This document shows, piece by piece, positions 44,524 to 53,875 of a DNA stretch of 64,000 nucleotides. The notes beneath the pieces are model-generated. The model saw only the letters and a program-made list of their open reading frames with translations. It was not told the origin of the DNA and did no database searches. Position 1 is the stretch's first letter. Each line of letters starts with the position of its first letter. This DNA is from Porphyrobacter sp. GA68. GTDB taxonomy: Bacteria > Pseudomonadota > Alphaproteobacteria > Sphingomonadales > Sphingomonadaceae. Location: the NCBI RefSeq assembly GCF_022605525.1, contig NZ_JAKQYJ010000002.1, forward strand, positions 310,001 through 374,000, in the 5' to 3' direction. Both the position numbers and the translations under genes were made by a program.

Positions 44524-45198
44524 ATGAAGACCTTCAATTACCTCGCCGCCAGCCTGGCTGGTTCGGTCGCCTTCCTCGCTCTCGCCGCACCGGCCAGCGC
44601 GCAGGTCGTCAACCCCACTTTCACCGGTCCCCGGGTTGAGGCGATCGTCGGTTACGACATCAACAAGGCTGGGAGCAGCATTGATGACGATTTCAACTCG
44701 GACAACGATCAGTCCTTTGAAGGCGTCGTTTATGGCGGAGCGATCGGCTATGACTTCGCGCTGGGTGGCGTGGTTGTCGGTGCCGAAGCTGAATTGACCG
44801 GGTCTACGGCCGACACCGATGTACAGGACGGTCGGCTTGAGAACGCCGGTCTCGGCAATGTGGATGCCGGACGCGACCTGTACCTTGGCGCTCGTGTTGG
44901 CTTCCTCGCTCAGCCTGATCTGCTGGTCTATGCGAAGGGTGGTTACACCAACGCCCGCTATGACGTGCGTGTGGACAGCGGCGATTTCGCACTCGCCACC
45001 AATCTGAAGACCGATGGCTACCGGCTGGGGGCGGGTATCGAATACGCCATGAGCCCGCAGAGCTTCGCGAAGATCGAGTACCGGTACTCGAACTACTCGC
45101 GTGCGGAATTGAACTTCGCCAATCAGGCGACCAGCGACCGGTTCGACATCGATCTGGACCGCCACCAGGTCGTGCTGGGCCTTGGGGTCCGCTTCTAA
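44524..45198 (+). CDS. Outer-membrane beta-barrel protein (small porin-like)
   Basis: From the ATG at 44524 the protein has 224 residues, with a signal peptide MKTFNYLAASLAGSVAFLAL ending in PASAQ. It continues in alternating hydrophobic/polar strands typical of an 8-stranded barrel and ends in HQVVLGLGVRF, with the terminal Phe needed by BAM. GGAGAIGYDFAL-like strands and GGYTNARYDV fit opacity/OmpA-like surface proteins, but no OmpA peptidoglycan domain is present. The function may be structural or adhesive. A longer frame to 44485 would spoil the signal. Confidence 0.85.
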   Translation: MKTFNYLAASLAGSVAFLALAAPASAQVVNPTFTGPRVEAIVGYDINKAGSSIDDDFNSDNDQSFEGVVYGGAIGYDFALGGVVVGAEAELTGSTADTDVQDGRLENAGLGNVDAGRDLYLGARVGFLAQPDLLVYAKGGYTNARYDVRVDSGDFALATNLKTDGYRLGAGIEYAMSPQSFAKIEYRYSNYSRAELNFANQATSDRFDIDLDRHQVVLGLGVRF

Positions 45199-45248
45199 CG
45201 AAAGAGGCAGATAGCAGCGGCGGCGGGGCTTCGGCCGCGCCGCCGATG

Positions 45249-45749
45249 TTATGATTTGTTACTGCAAGCGAGAGACGCAGCGTCCATGGCTGTCGGTGCG
45301 CCGCTGAGATTATACCTGTCGGAGAACGCGCGACCTTCCCGATCGCGGTAAAGCACCGTTAGCCGGTTTGTGTTACGCATCGCGGCGCGCATTGCCGCTT
45401 CGTCGCGGACGTCCAGAACCCAAGCATTGTGACCGCCGGCTACAAGGCGGAAGTACCGCTGGCCAATTTGCGCTCTTATGGCGGAAGAGGCTGCAGCGGT
45501 TCGACCCAAACTCCAGTGCAATTGCCCCTCGCCGTGCGATGAAGCAGTTGGCGTCACAGTCATATAAGGCTGCCGTTCACGAGCGCGAGGGTCTGCCTCT
45601 GCCATGGCTATCGCATAGCATTGCCCGGCAGCAGGATCACGAAACGCACCCCATCCATCGAAGATGCCAAGACTCTGCTTGGCGCCTGCCGATCCCGCGC
45701 ACAGGGCAGCCGCGGCGCATAGGCCCGCAAATCCACGCCGCAGTCTCAT
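45249..45749 (-). CDS. Exported protein with IalB-like layout
   Basis: A 166-residue product with a signal (residues 1-23, ending GSAGA), then SLGIFDGWGAFRDPAAGQCY, which recalls the start of invasion-associated locus B proteins, and a second cysteine near the C-terminus (SLACSNKS). These cysteines could pair. The IalB link is only a resemblance and its role is unknown. It starts 9 nt after the lytic transglycosylase stop, so the two are in one operon and probably both act in the periplasm. Confidence 0.65.
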   Translation of the reverse strand: MRLRRGFAGLCAAAALCAGSAGAKQSLGIFDGWGAFRDPAAGQCYAIAMAEADPRARERQPYMTVTPTASSHGEGQLHWSLGRTAAASSAIRAQIGQRYFRLVAGGHNAWVLDVRDEAAMRAAMRNTNRLTVLYRDREGRAFSDRYNLSGAPTAMDAASLACSNKS

Positions 45750-45758
45750 CCCGCGTCG

Positions 45759-47759
45759 TTAGCGCAGGAAGTCGCCAGCCATGCGCGGGCGGCCACTGCT
45801 CTTTGCCCGATCAGGATAGAGGTGTTCATACACTGCCGCGTTTTCCAGCACGCGATGGACATAGTTTCTGGTTTCGGAAAACGGGATCCGCTCGATCCAG
45901 TCGACCCAGTCGACGCCGCCGGTGCGCGGGTCGCCGTTTGCACGCAGCCACTTGTTCACGTTTCCGGGACCCGCATTGTATGCGGCCACTGCCAAAGGAT
46001 AAGAGCCACCGTAGTAGTCCAGCATCCTGGAGAAATAACCGCTTCCCAGCCGGATGTTATAGTCTGCCGAGTTGATGAGATCTGCGGACAGATAGGTCAT
46101 GCCGAGCTTCCCTGCCTGCTCACGGGCGGTGCCGGGCATCAGCTGCATCAGGCCGCGCGCGCCGGCATGGCTGATGGCGTTATCGGCAAACTGGCTCTCC
46201 TGCCGGGTGATCGCGTGAACAATGGTCCAGTTGGTGCCGGCCGGAGTTTCAAGCTTCGGAAAACCTTGTGCCGTGAACTGTTCCAGCCCCTTCGAGGCGG
46301 CCGAGTCCGCCAGAATGACGGCCAGATCGCGCCGCCCGATTTCCCGCGCAAGCTCGGCCACAAGCAGGTGGTCCTCCACCGTTTCAGCCTGCGCCGCGAT
46401 GGCGCGATAGAACTGGATGCCGGTGCTCCAAGGAGCGTCACGGGCAACCTCTGCAACGGCTTTCGTCAAAGGCTTGTCACGAAAGATTGCTCGCTGCTGC
46501 GCCGTTGGTTGGCCGGTGGCGGATTGTGATAACGCCGGCAAGCCCTGACCAAGCTCGCGCAGCGCAAGCATGCCGTAAAAGCGGTCGGGATAGGTGGCGG
46601 CCAATTCGTAATACTGCCTCGCCTGATCGCGCTGCCCTGCGCGACTGGCGGCACGGCCTGCCCAGTAAAACCCTTTTGACCGGGTTTGCGGCGTCTGAGC
46701 GGCCGAACCGTAGCGCGCGAAGAGCGGCGCGGCTGAGGCGCCATCGCCCATGTTCCACAAGGCCTGTGTCCCGCCAAGCCACATCAGCGAAGTGTAATCG
46801 TCGCGCAACCGGAAGGATGCGAGGCTGATATCCGTTCCTGGCGCAAAGAGATCGTCGACATTTCCGGCAATCCGAATTGCCGAACCTGCATCCGCGCTGC
46901 GCGCAATGCGCAGAGCCTCGCCAATGAAGGCTTCCGGGTCGTGAGCGGGTCGTGCGAAGTTCGCGCGGTTGGCCAGAAGCTGTGCCGCAGCAGCCGTCTG
47001 CCCGCTGGTGCGGTAATACCTTGCCAGATTATAGATGTAGCCGGGATCGCGAGCAGCAGCGGCTTGCGCGCCACCGCCACTCACCCCCGCGTCGCGTCCT
47101 TCCAGCATCGTAAGCCGCGCGACCATCGCCGGTTGCGCCTCGGCCGGCACAAGGGCGAGCTGCCGACGCGCTCCGGCCGCATCGCCCTGCCACAGCAATA
47201 CATCCATGCGCTGGACATGGTCGGCTGGTGTGAACCTCGAACCATGGAGGTTGAGCAGCGCCGCCTCGGTCTGTGCGTCAAGCCGTCCGCCGAGCCAGGC
47301 GGTGCGCGCCGCCGCGGCCGCTTCGGGCCTGCCGAGCTGCGCCAAGGCCAGTGCATAGCGCCCGTGGGCGGTGTTGCTGAGCGGAGGGTTACGGTCAAAG
47401 AAAGCCGCCAGTGTGCTTGGTGCCACCGCCTGCCTTCCCAACGCCGTTTCCGCGCGAGCCTGCAACCGGCTCTCCTGCGGAAAGCCGGGGTAGGCCATCA
47501 TGAAGCCTGCGTAGTCGTCGAAGTTCAGGTTTTCGGCAGCGATCAGCTGCTCCCAGCGAGCAATGGCGCCGCGCATCGGTCCAGGTGCCTGCGCAATCAG
47601 ATTGGCCCGCGCCCGGTCCCACTCTTCCGCTGTGGCGGCAAGTGGCGACGAGGTAGGCTGCTCGGCCGCAATTGTCGGAGAGCCAGCCAGCATGGTCGCG
47701 GCGAGAAGGGTGCTATAGCGAAAGCGCTGCATCGGTTTGCGATTATCCATGCTGGACAT
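45759..47759 (-). CDS. Soluble lytic murein transglycosylase
   Basis: Cleaves peptidoglycan glycan strands in the periplasm, forming 1,6-anhydro-muramic acid. The 666-residue protein has a signal, a long alpha-helical superhelix region (about 40-480) and a C-terminal SLT domain with catalytic Glu521 in AITRQESQFAD, then GARGLMQLMPGTA and AVAAYNAGPGNVNKWL. The start at 47759 has AAGGGG at good spacing; ATGs at 47750 and 47732 are also possible. Family layout matches Slt70-like enzymes. It is divergent from dapA. Confidence 0.93.
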   Translation of the reverse strand: MSSMDNRKPMQRFRYSTLLAATMLAGSPTIAAEQPTSSPLAATAEEWDRARANLIAQAPGPMRGAIARWEQLIAAENLNFDDYAGFMMAYPGFPQESRLQARAETALGRQAVAPSTLAAFFDRNPPLSNTAHGRYALALAQLGRPEAAAAARTAWLGGRLDAQTEAALLNLHGSRFTPADHVQRMDVLLWQGDAAGARRQLALVPAEAQPAMVARLTMLEGRDAGVSGGGAQAAAARDPGYIYNLARYYRTSGQTAAAAQLLANRANFARPAHDPEAFIGEALRIARSADAGSAIRIAGNVDDLFAPGTDISLASFRLRDDYTSLMWLGGTQALWNMGDGASAAPLFARYGSAAQTPQTRSKGFYWAGRAASRAGQRDQARQYYELAATYPDRFYGMLALRELGQGLPALSQSATGQPTAQQRAIFRDKPLTKAVAEVARDAPWSTGIQFYRAIAAQAETVEDHLLVAELAREIGRRDLAVILADSAASKGLEQFTAQGFPKLETPAGTNWTIVHAITRQESQFADNAISHAGARGLMQLMPGTAREQAGKLGMTYLSADLINSADYNIRLGSGYFSRMLDYYGGSYPLAVAAYNAGPGNVNKWLRANGDPRTGGVDWVDWIERIPFSETRNYVHRVLENAAVYEHLYPDRAKSSGRPRMAGDFLR

Positions 47760-47855
47760 TCTGACCCCTTGCTCCTTATCACGCCCTGAATAAATCCGGC
47801 TTGAAAGATAAACATTAACTTTTAGTCGGTCAAACGCTCAGCAAGGAAAACGTCA

Positions 47856-48743
47856 ATGTTCTCAGGCTCAATTCCGGCCTTGGTGACGCCGTTCAGGAAC
47901 GGATCCCTGGACGAGCCGGCGTTCCGGAGGCTGGTGGATTGGCAAATCGATCAGGGCAGTAGTGCGCTTGTCCCGTGTGGCACGACGGGAGAGGCTTCGA
48001 CGCTTTCCAACGCCGAGCATCACCGGGTCATCGAACTGTGCATCGAACAGGCGGCCGGGCGTGTTCCGGTTATCGCGGGCTGCGGTTCGAACGATACACG
48101 AAACGCCCTGCTGCATATGAACTTTTCCAAGAAAGCGGGAGCGGCGGCCGCGTTGTGCGTCGCGCCGTATTATAATCGGCCCAGCCAGGCCGGACTGCTC
48201 GCTCACTTCAGCTTTCTGGCCGACAACTGCGACTTGCCCATCATCCTGTACAATGTGCCCGGCCGCACCGTGACCGACATCGAACCTGAAACGGTGTGCG
48301 AACTGGCCAGGCGTTTTCCGGATCAGATCGTCGGCATCAAGGATGCCAGCGGGGATCTGTCCCGCGTCACGGATCACCGCATGGGGATCTCGAAACAGTT
48401 TTGCCAGCTGTCCGGTGACGACGAACTGGCACTGCCGTTCAACGCAGCCGGAGGCGTCGGATGCATTTCCGTCACCGCCAATGTCGCACCTGGCCTTTGT
48501 GCCGAGTTCCAGAATGCTTGTGCGGAGAACGACCTCGTGCGTGCGCGGGAATTGAACGACCGCCTCTACCCGCTGCATTACGCCATGTTCGAAGATGCCA
48601 GCCCGGCGCCAGTCAAATATGCGTTGACGCGGGTTCATGAGTGGCTGACCGATGAGGTTCGGCTGCCCCTGTGCCGCGCCAGCGAACACGCAATGCGAGC
48701 CGTAGACGCGGCACTGCAGCATGCCGGATTGATCTCGCGTTAA
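47856..48743 (+). CDS. dapA: 4-hydroxy-tetrahydrodipicolinate synthase
   Basis: Condenses aspartate semialdehyde and pyruvate in lysine/diaminopimelate synthesis. The 295-residue TIM-barrel enzyme has the substrate motif GTTGEAST, Tyr132 in LYNVPGRT and the Schiff-base Lys162 in IVGIKDASGD. Length is typical. GCAAGGAAAACGTCA before the ATG gives a fair ribosome site. It is divergent from the lytic transglycosylase, linking precursor synthesis and peptidoglycan turnover only by position. Confidence 0.96.
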   Translation: MFSGSIPALVTPFRNGSLDEPAFRRLVDWQIDQGSSALVPCGTTGEASTLSNAEHHRVIELCIEQAAGRVPVIAGCGSNDTRNALLHMNFSKKAGAAAALCVAPYYNRPSQAGLLAHFSFLADNCDLPIILYNVPGRTVTDIEPETVCELARRFPDQIVGIKDASGDLSRVTDHRMGISKQFCQLSGDDELALPFNAAGGVGCISVTANVAPGLCAEFQNACAENDLVRARELNDRLYPLHYAMFEDASPAPVKYALTRVHEWLTDEVRLPLCRASEHAMRAVDAALQHAGLISR

Positions 48744-48761
48744 GATCTGGCTTCACGCCTC

Positions 48762-48787
48762 CGGCTAAATCGATGGCTTTTTAGCCG
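48762..48787 (+). terminator. Hairpin after dapA
   Basis: CGGCTAAA (48762-48769) and TTTAGCCG (48780-48787) form a perfect 8-bp stem with a 10-nt loop, 18 nt beyond the dapA stop. No T-tract follows, so termination is uncertain. Confidence 0.4.
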
Positions 48788-48907
48788 CATCCGACATTGC
48801 GGGCTATGCAGTTGGCGCAGGCGCGCCTTCCAAAAAAGAGTGACGATGCGTGACCGGCCGCTGAGCGGCATTGGCTTTGGCGGCGCTAGCTCTTAAATGC
48901 GCTCGTC

Positions 48908-49390
48908 ATGGCGCGGCCTAAACCTTCTCCGTTCGACAAGCTCAAGACCGTGGCCGAGAACCGGCGCGCGCGGTTCGACTATTCCATCGAGGACAAGTAC
49001 GAGGCCGGCATCGCGCTCCAGGGAACAGAGGTGAAGGCGCTGCGCGCAGGCGAAGCATCTATAGCCGAAAGCTATGCCGAGGTGCACGATGGTGAGGTCT
49101 ATCTCGTCAACGCCAACATCCCCGAATTCAGCCACGGCAACCGCTTCAATCACGAACCGCGCCGCCCGCGCAAGCTGCTGCTGCACGAGCGGGAGATAGC
49201 CCGGCTGCTCGGCGCGACTGAGCGGAAGGGCATGACGCTGGTGCCATTGTCGATCTACTTCAATCGCCAAGGTCGGGCGAAGGTTGAATTGGCGCTGGCC
49301 AAAGGGCGGCAGGCGCAAGACAAGCGGGAATACGTCAAGGATCGCGAGTGGCAGCGCGACAAGGCACGCATCATGCGCGAACGGGGATAA
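48908..49390 (+). CDS. smpB: SsrA-binding protein
   Basis: SmpB binds tmRNA and helps rescue stalled ribosomes. The 160-residue protein has the core [20 protein letters not shown] and [14 protein letters not shown], and the C-terminal basic tail [15 protein letters not shown] that mimics the codon-anticodon helix. Length is normal. It lies between dapA and the DUF2062 gene; tmRNA itself is not in the window. Confidence 0.96.
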   Translation: MARPKPSPFDKLKTVAENRRARFDYSIEDKYEAGIALQGTEVKALRAGEASIAESYAEVHDGEVYLVNANIPEFSHGNRFNHEPRRPRKLLLHEREIARLLGATERKGMTLVPLSIYFNRQGRAKVELALAKGRQAQDKREYVKDREWQRDKARIMRERG

Positions 49391-49462
49391 CGGCGTGGGA
49401 GTGACTTACCGGGCGCGTGGTTCACGCCATGATCAGTTGGCGCCGCTAGGGCGGGCGGTGTG

Positions 49463-50032
49463 ATGCGAAAACGTAGATTGGCCGACCGGTTGCCCGCCTG
49501 GGCCAAACCGACGATGCCCAAGCGTGAGGAGATGGCGCAGAACCGTTGGCTTGCACCCATAGCCCACAGGTTCCTGAGCCCGGAACTGTGGCGCTTCACC
49601 CGTCGTTCGGTGCCGCGCGGTATAGCGCTTGGGCTATTTTGCGCCTTCATTGTACCCGTCGGTCAGATCTTTCTTGCCGCATTCCTCGCGCTGCCCACCC
49701 GCGCCAACGTACCGCTTGCCGCCCTGGCGACCTTCATCACCAATCCTTTCACGCTCGCCTTTTGGATCGGTATTGCGAAATTCATTGGCGAGTTCATCCT
49801 GCGCCACAATCAGGCGGCGGTTGTTGCTACCGAAGGTTGGTCAGCCTGGTTGCTGGAAACCGCGGGTGTTGTCGCTTTCGGCTTCCTCACACTGGCCGTT
49901 GTCGCCTCCACCATTGGCTACCTCATAGCGGGCGTCGTCTGGCAGCGGATGGTGCTTCGCCGTCGCCATCGGCAGCTGCAGAGGCTGGAGATGGAGCTGG
50001 ATCGTCGTCTGCGCGAGCAGGGCGATGCCTGA
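49463..50032 (+). CDS. DUF2062 membrane protein
   Basis: The 189-residue protein has an amphipathic basic N-terminus, then RRSVPRGIALGLFCAFIVPV and the family segment ALATFITNPFTLAFWIGIAK, with about three hydrophobic segments in all. DUF2062 proteins are widespread but uncharacterised. ATG 49463 is preferred over GTG 49460. Its last 8 nt overlap the start of cckA, so the two are translationally coupled, as I recall in other sphingomonads. Confidence 0.85.
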   Translation: MRKRRLADRLPAWAKPTMPKREEMAQNRWLAPIAHRFLSPELWRFTRRSVPRGIALGLFCAFIVPVGQIFLAAFLALPTRANVPLAALATFITNPFTLAFWIGIAKFIGEFILRHNQAAVVATEGWSAWLLETAGVVAFGFLTLAVVASTIGYLIAGVVWQRMVLRRRHRQLQRLEMELDRRLREQGDA

Positions 50033-52502
50033 CGACCGTCTAGATACTAGCCAAGCTCCGCGGCCCGGTCTGCTTCCACCATTGCCGCTCCTTGCGGGTC
50101 TGGCGCTTGCGGTGGTCTGCAGCGTGGCGCTGGTCTGGCTGGTCGGAGAGGATACGCTGACAGCATCGGCTTACGGCAGCGCATTGCTCGTGGTGGTGAT
50201 ACTCGGATTAATTATCGCTCGCCGGGCAGAGGAGACCGACTCTACCCTCCCTGCGCTGCCCGACTGGTCTGTTACCGTGGCCGCAATCGAGCACCCGTCT
50301 CAGGCTGTGGCCGTGACCGACAGGGCAAATCGGCTGACCTGTGCGAACCGGCGCTACATCGACTGGTTCGGAGAGCAGAACTCGCCCCCGAACATCCCCG
50401 TCAGCGCGGAGGCGCAGAGCCATCTGCTGACCCTGGCGCGCACCGCATGGCGCGATGGCAAGTGCGCCGCGCCAAGAATAGCCGACGATGACGGAGAGCG
50501 CTTCTGGGACATCAGCGTGGAACGCGTGGGGAGGGGCGAGAACTACCTTGTCTGGCGCTTCGCTGAAGTGGTGCCTCGGCGCTTGGGTGATGGAGTGGCA
50601 GCCGAGGTATCCGGCCCGTTTGGTGCCGTCCTGTCGCGCGCCGGTATCGAACTGGCGCTGGTCGGCCCCGATGGTCTGGTGCTTGCCGGCACGCCGGGCC
50701 TCTCTGAACGCGCGCTGGGGAATGCAAAGCAGCCGACCTCCGGTCAGGAATTCGTTAATCTTCTGCGGGTGGACGAGGAGGATCGGCTGTTCTTCGCGGC
50801 CGAGGGTCAGGAAGGCACTCCGCAGACGCTGGTCCACATCCCGCTTGATGCACCGGAGGCGCGGCATACGAGCGACGCGGACAAAGCGCCTTCTCTGATG
50901 CTTCTGATAGACAGCAGCGTCAGCGTAGGAGGCGGTTTCGACAGCTCTAGCCAGAGTGCGATGCCTCAGCTCGAAACTCTGCTGTCGGCATTGTCGCTCG
51001 GCATTGCGACCACCGACAATGATGGACGGTTCCTGTTCGCCAACAAGGCTTTCCTGAGGGCCACGGGGCTGGGTGGCAAGCGGCTGCCGCAATACCCGTC
51101 CGACCTTGTCATTGCCGAGGACAAGGGACCACTCGCCGACGCAGTGCGCCGGCACGCCAAGGGGCCAGCGGCCAGCGGCGATATTCCAGTCAGGTTTGCC
51201 AGTGAGCCTGATGAACCCGTATCTGTCGGCCTTGCGGGGGTGCGGGGTATTGGCGAAGCCGCCGTGCTGCTGTCGCTGAGCGACTCGACAGAAGAGAAGC
51301 GCCTTCGCCGCCAGGTCGCGCAGGCAACCAAGATGCAGGCGGTTGGCCAGCTGGCGGGCGGCGTCGCCCATGACTTCAACAACGTGCTCACGGCGATAAT
51401 CGGTTACTGCGATCTGATGCAGTTGCGCCATGTGCCGGGCGACAGCGACTATGACGACATTCAGCAGATCAAGGCGAACTCAAATCGGGCGGCTTCCCTG
51501 ACGCGGCAGCTGCTGGCATTCTCCCGCCAGCAGACGCTCCGGCCTGTGGTGCTGCAGCTTCCCGACGTGGTCAGCGAAGTAAGCCAGCTGCTGACCCGGT
51601 TGATGGGCGACCGCATCGAATTCAGCGTCAGCCACGATCGCAATCTCGGCGCCGTGCGGGCGGATCCGCAGCAGCTCGAACAGGTGATCGTCAACCTGGC
51701 GGTCAACGCCCGGGATGCCATGCAGGCGCGCGGCGACGGATCGGGCAAGCTGACGCTTTCGACCCGGCGGATCAGAGCGGCTGATGTTCAGCGGATGAAC
51801 GTGGATGCGATGCCGGTGCACGACTATACCGCGCTGATCGTGTGCGATACCGGCGGGGGCATACCGCCGCATCTGCTGAACAAGATTTTTGAGCCGTTCT
51901 TTACCACCAAGGAGCAGGGCAAGGGCACCGGGCTGGGGCTTTCCACCGTCTATGGCATTGTGAAGCAGTCGAACGGATGGATCTTCTGCGACAACATTCC
52001 TGCTCCCGACGGCAAGCCGGTGGGTGCCTGCTTCACCATCTATCTGCCCGTTTACGACGGACCTGAAACGGCGCAGGCTGCGGTGCAGCGCGTGAAGTCG
52101 CGCGGTGCGACGGCGTGGTCAGGCGGTGCCCGGCTCTTGCTGGTCGAGGACGAGGACATGGTGCGTGCGGTTGCCGAACGGGCGCTGGCGCGGGCAGGCT
52201 ATCTGGTAACGGCGTGCAGCGATGGCGAGGAGGGACTTGCCGCCATCGCCAATGGCGGCGACTTCGATCTGGTTCTGACAGACGTGGTGATGCCGGGAAT
52301 GGATGGGCCGGCGATGGCGCGCGCCATCCGCAAGACCAAGCCGAACATCCCCATTCTCTTCATGTCCGGCTATGCCGAGGAGCAGCTGCGCCGGGACATC
52401 GACATCAAGGACATGCACTTCATACCCAAGCCTTTTTCGGTGCAGCAGATCAATGACAAGGTGGCGGAGGTACTTGCGGCAGAAGAGCGCGAAAACGCGT
52501 GA
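50025..52502 (+). CDS. cckA: Cell-cycle hybrid histidine kinase CckA
   Basis: In Caulobacter, CckA starts the phosphorelay through ChpT to CtrA and CpdR. This 825-residue protein has two membrane segments (about 15-65), PAS-like regions (about 85-200 and 315-430), a dimerisation/phosphoacceptor domain with His449 in GGVAHDFNNVLTAI, an HATPase domain (NLAVNARDAM; GTGLGLSTVYG), and a C-terminal receiver with Asp753 in LVLTDVVMPGMDG. The H-box and organisation match CckA rather than generic kinases. It overlaps the DUF2062 gene by 8 nt and is followed by recA. Confidence 0.92.
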   Translation: MPDDRLDTSQAPRPGLLPPLPLLAGLALAVVCSVALVWLVGEDTLTASAYGSALLVVVILGLIIARRAEETDSTLPALPDWSVTVAAIEHPSQAVAVTDRANRLTCANRRYIDWFGEQNSPPNIPVSAEAQSHLLTLARTAWRDGKCAAPRIADDDGERFWDISVERVGRGENYLVWRFAEVVPRRLGDGVAAEVSGPFGAVLSRAGIELALVGPDGLVLAGTPGLSERALGNAKQPTSGQEFVNLLRVDEEDRLFFAAEGQEGTPQTLVHIPLDAPEARHTSDADKAPSLMLLIDSSVSVGGGFDSSSQSAMPQLETLLSALSLGIATTDNDGRFLFANKAFLRATGLGGKRLPQYPSDLVIAEDKGPLADAVRRHAKGPAASGDIPVRFASEPDEPVSVGLAGVRGIGEAAVLLSLSDSTEEKRLRRQVAQATKMQAVGQLAGGVAHDFNNVLTAIIGYCDLMQLRHVPGDSDYDDIQQIKANSNRAASLTRQLLAFSRQQTLRPVVLQLPDVVSEVSQLLTRLMGDRIEFSVSHDRNLGAVRADPQQLEQVIVNLAVNARDAMQARGDGSGKLTLSTRRIRAADVQRMNVDAMPVHDYTALIVCDTGGGIPPHLLNKIFEPFFTTKEQGKGTGLGLSTVYGIVKQSNGWIFCDNIPAPDGKPVGACFTIYLPVYDGPETAQAAVQRVKSRGATAWSGGARLLLVEDEDMVRAVAERALARAGYLVTACSDGEEGLAAIANGGDFDLVLTDVVMPGMDGPAMARAIRKTKPNIPILFMSGYAEEQLRRDIDIKDMHFIPKPFSVQQINDKVAEVLAAEERENA

Positions 52503-52549
52503 TATCTCAACAAGTTTGTAAGCATGTTGGAAGGTAGGATTTTTACCAC

Positions 52550-52587
52550 GTTCACCTCTTGTTCTACCGCTTTGAACCCTCTATCTA
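52550..52587 (+). promoter_or_regulatory. LexA box and promoter of recA
   Basis: GTTC-ACCTCTT-GTTC at 52550-52564 is a perfect alphaproteobacterial SOS operator. It overlaps TTGTTC (52559-52564), which is 17 nt from TATCTA (52582-52587), a good sigma-70 pair. LexA bound there would cover the -35 region. The recA ATG lies 55 nt beyond the -10. Confidence 0.85.
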
Positions 52588-52641
52588 GCTATCCATGACA
52601 GCGGCGACGTTTACCGCTGTTCAATCGATGGAGGCCATGTC

Positions 52642-53712
52642 ATGGCGGCGAACTTGAAAGTGGTAGACGGTAAGGACGGGAATTTGGACCGGCAGAAGGC
52701 ACTGGACGCGGCTCTCGCGCAGATTGACCGCGCGTTCGGCAAAGGTTCGGCGATGAAGCTGGGCAGCCGCGAGGCAATGCAGATCGAGGCGGTTTCGACC
52801 GGTTCGCTCGGCCTCGACATCGCTCTTGGGATTGGCGGTCTGCCGCGTGGCCGGATCATTGAAATCTATGGTCCGGAAAGCTCCGGCAAAACGACGCTTG
52901 CGCTGCACGCTATCGCAGAGGCGCAGAAGCTGGGCGGGACGGCTGCCTTTGTCGATGCGGAGCATGCGCTCGACCCGGCCTATGCCAAGAAGCTTGGTGT
53001 GGACATCGACGAGCTAATCGTCTCCCAACCCGACACCGGCGAACAGGCGCTGGAGATTACCGACACGCTGGTGCGTTCGAATGCGATTGATGTATTGGTG
53101 GTCGACTCAGTTGCGGCGCTGGTCCCGCGGGCGGAGATCGAAGGCGAGATGGGGGACAGCCATGTCGGCTTGCAGGCCCGCCTGATGAGTCAGGCGTTGC
53201 GCAAGCTGACCGGGTCCATCAGCCGGTCCAAGACCATGGTGATCTTCATCAATCAGGTGCGGATGAAGATCGGTGTGATGTACGGCAATCCCGAGACGAC
53301 AACTGGCGGCAACGCGCTGAAATTCTATGCCTCGGTGCGCCTGGACATCCGGCGGACGGGCCAGATCAAGGATCGCGACGACATCGTCGGCAACACGACC
53401 CGTGTGAAGGTGGTGAAGAACAAGGTTGCGCCTCCGTTCAAGCAGGTCGAGTTTGATATCATGTACGGAGAGGGCATTTCCAAGCTGGGAGAGATCCTCG
53501 ACCTTGGCGTCAAGGCAGGCATCGTCGAGAAGTCCGGCTCCTGGTTCAGCTATGACAGCACTCGCATCGGTCAGGGCCGGGAAAACGCCAAACAATTCCT
53601 GAAAGACAATCCCGAAATGGCCGACCGGATCGAACAGGCCGTGCGGGGCAAGCAGGAAGAAGTTGCAGAGGAAATGATGATTGGCTCTGACGCGGATGAC
53701 GGCGCCGAGTAG
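52642..53712 (+). CDS. recA: Recombinase RecA
   Basis: DNA strand-exchange ATPase and co-protease for LexA. The 356-residue protein has Walker A GPESSGKT (77-84), the Walker [10 protein letters not shown] region, loop 2 [14 protein letters not shown] and an acidic C-terminus. GGAGGCC precedes the ATG. An SOS promoter lies upstream. The position between cckA and alaS is conserved in sphingomonads as far as I recall. Confidence 0.98.
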   Translation: MAANLKVVDGKDGNLDRQKALDAALAQIDRAFGKGSAMKLGSREAMQIEAVSTGSLGLDIALGIGGLPRGRIIEIYGPESSGKTTLALHAIAEAQKLGGTAAFVDAEHALDPAYAKKLGVDIDELIVSQPDTGEQALEITDTLVRSNAIDVLVVDSVAALVPRAEIEGEMGDSHVGLQARLMSQALRKLTGSISRSKTMVIFINQVRMKIGVMYGNPETTTGGNALKFYASVRLDIRRTGQIKDRDDIVGNTTRVKVVKNKVAPPFKQVEFDIMYGEGISKLGEILDLGVKAGIVEKSGSWFSYDSTRIGQGRENAKQFLKDNPEMADRIEQAVRGKQEEVAEEMMIGSDADDGAE

Positions 53713-53875
53713 ACGCCGCCTTCCGTTCTGACACAGCAAAACTTGTCCTTGGCAAGTGCAGCGGGGCAGATCACAACGTGACTCTGCTCCGTTGGCGTGC
53801 CCGGTTGCTTCATGGCGGCCCTTGGCTTTCCTGAACTGCCTTGCCGCCTGCCGGCTCAACGCCTAATTCGAGCCG

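Noticed and set aside
53713-53875. Possible recA terminator hairpins (ACTTG/CAAGT and a CGGGGCAG-type stem)
   Set aside because: Short or mismatched stems without a T-tract; several weak options compete, so none is called.
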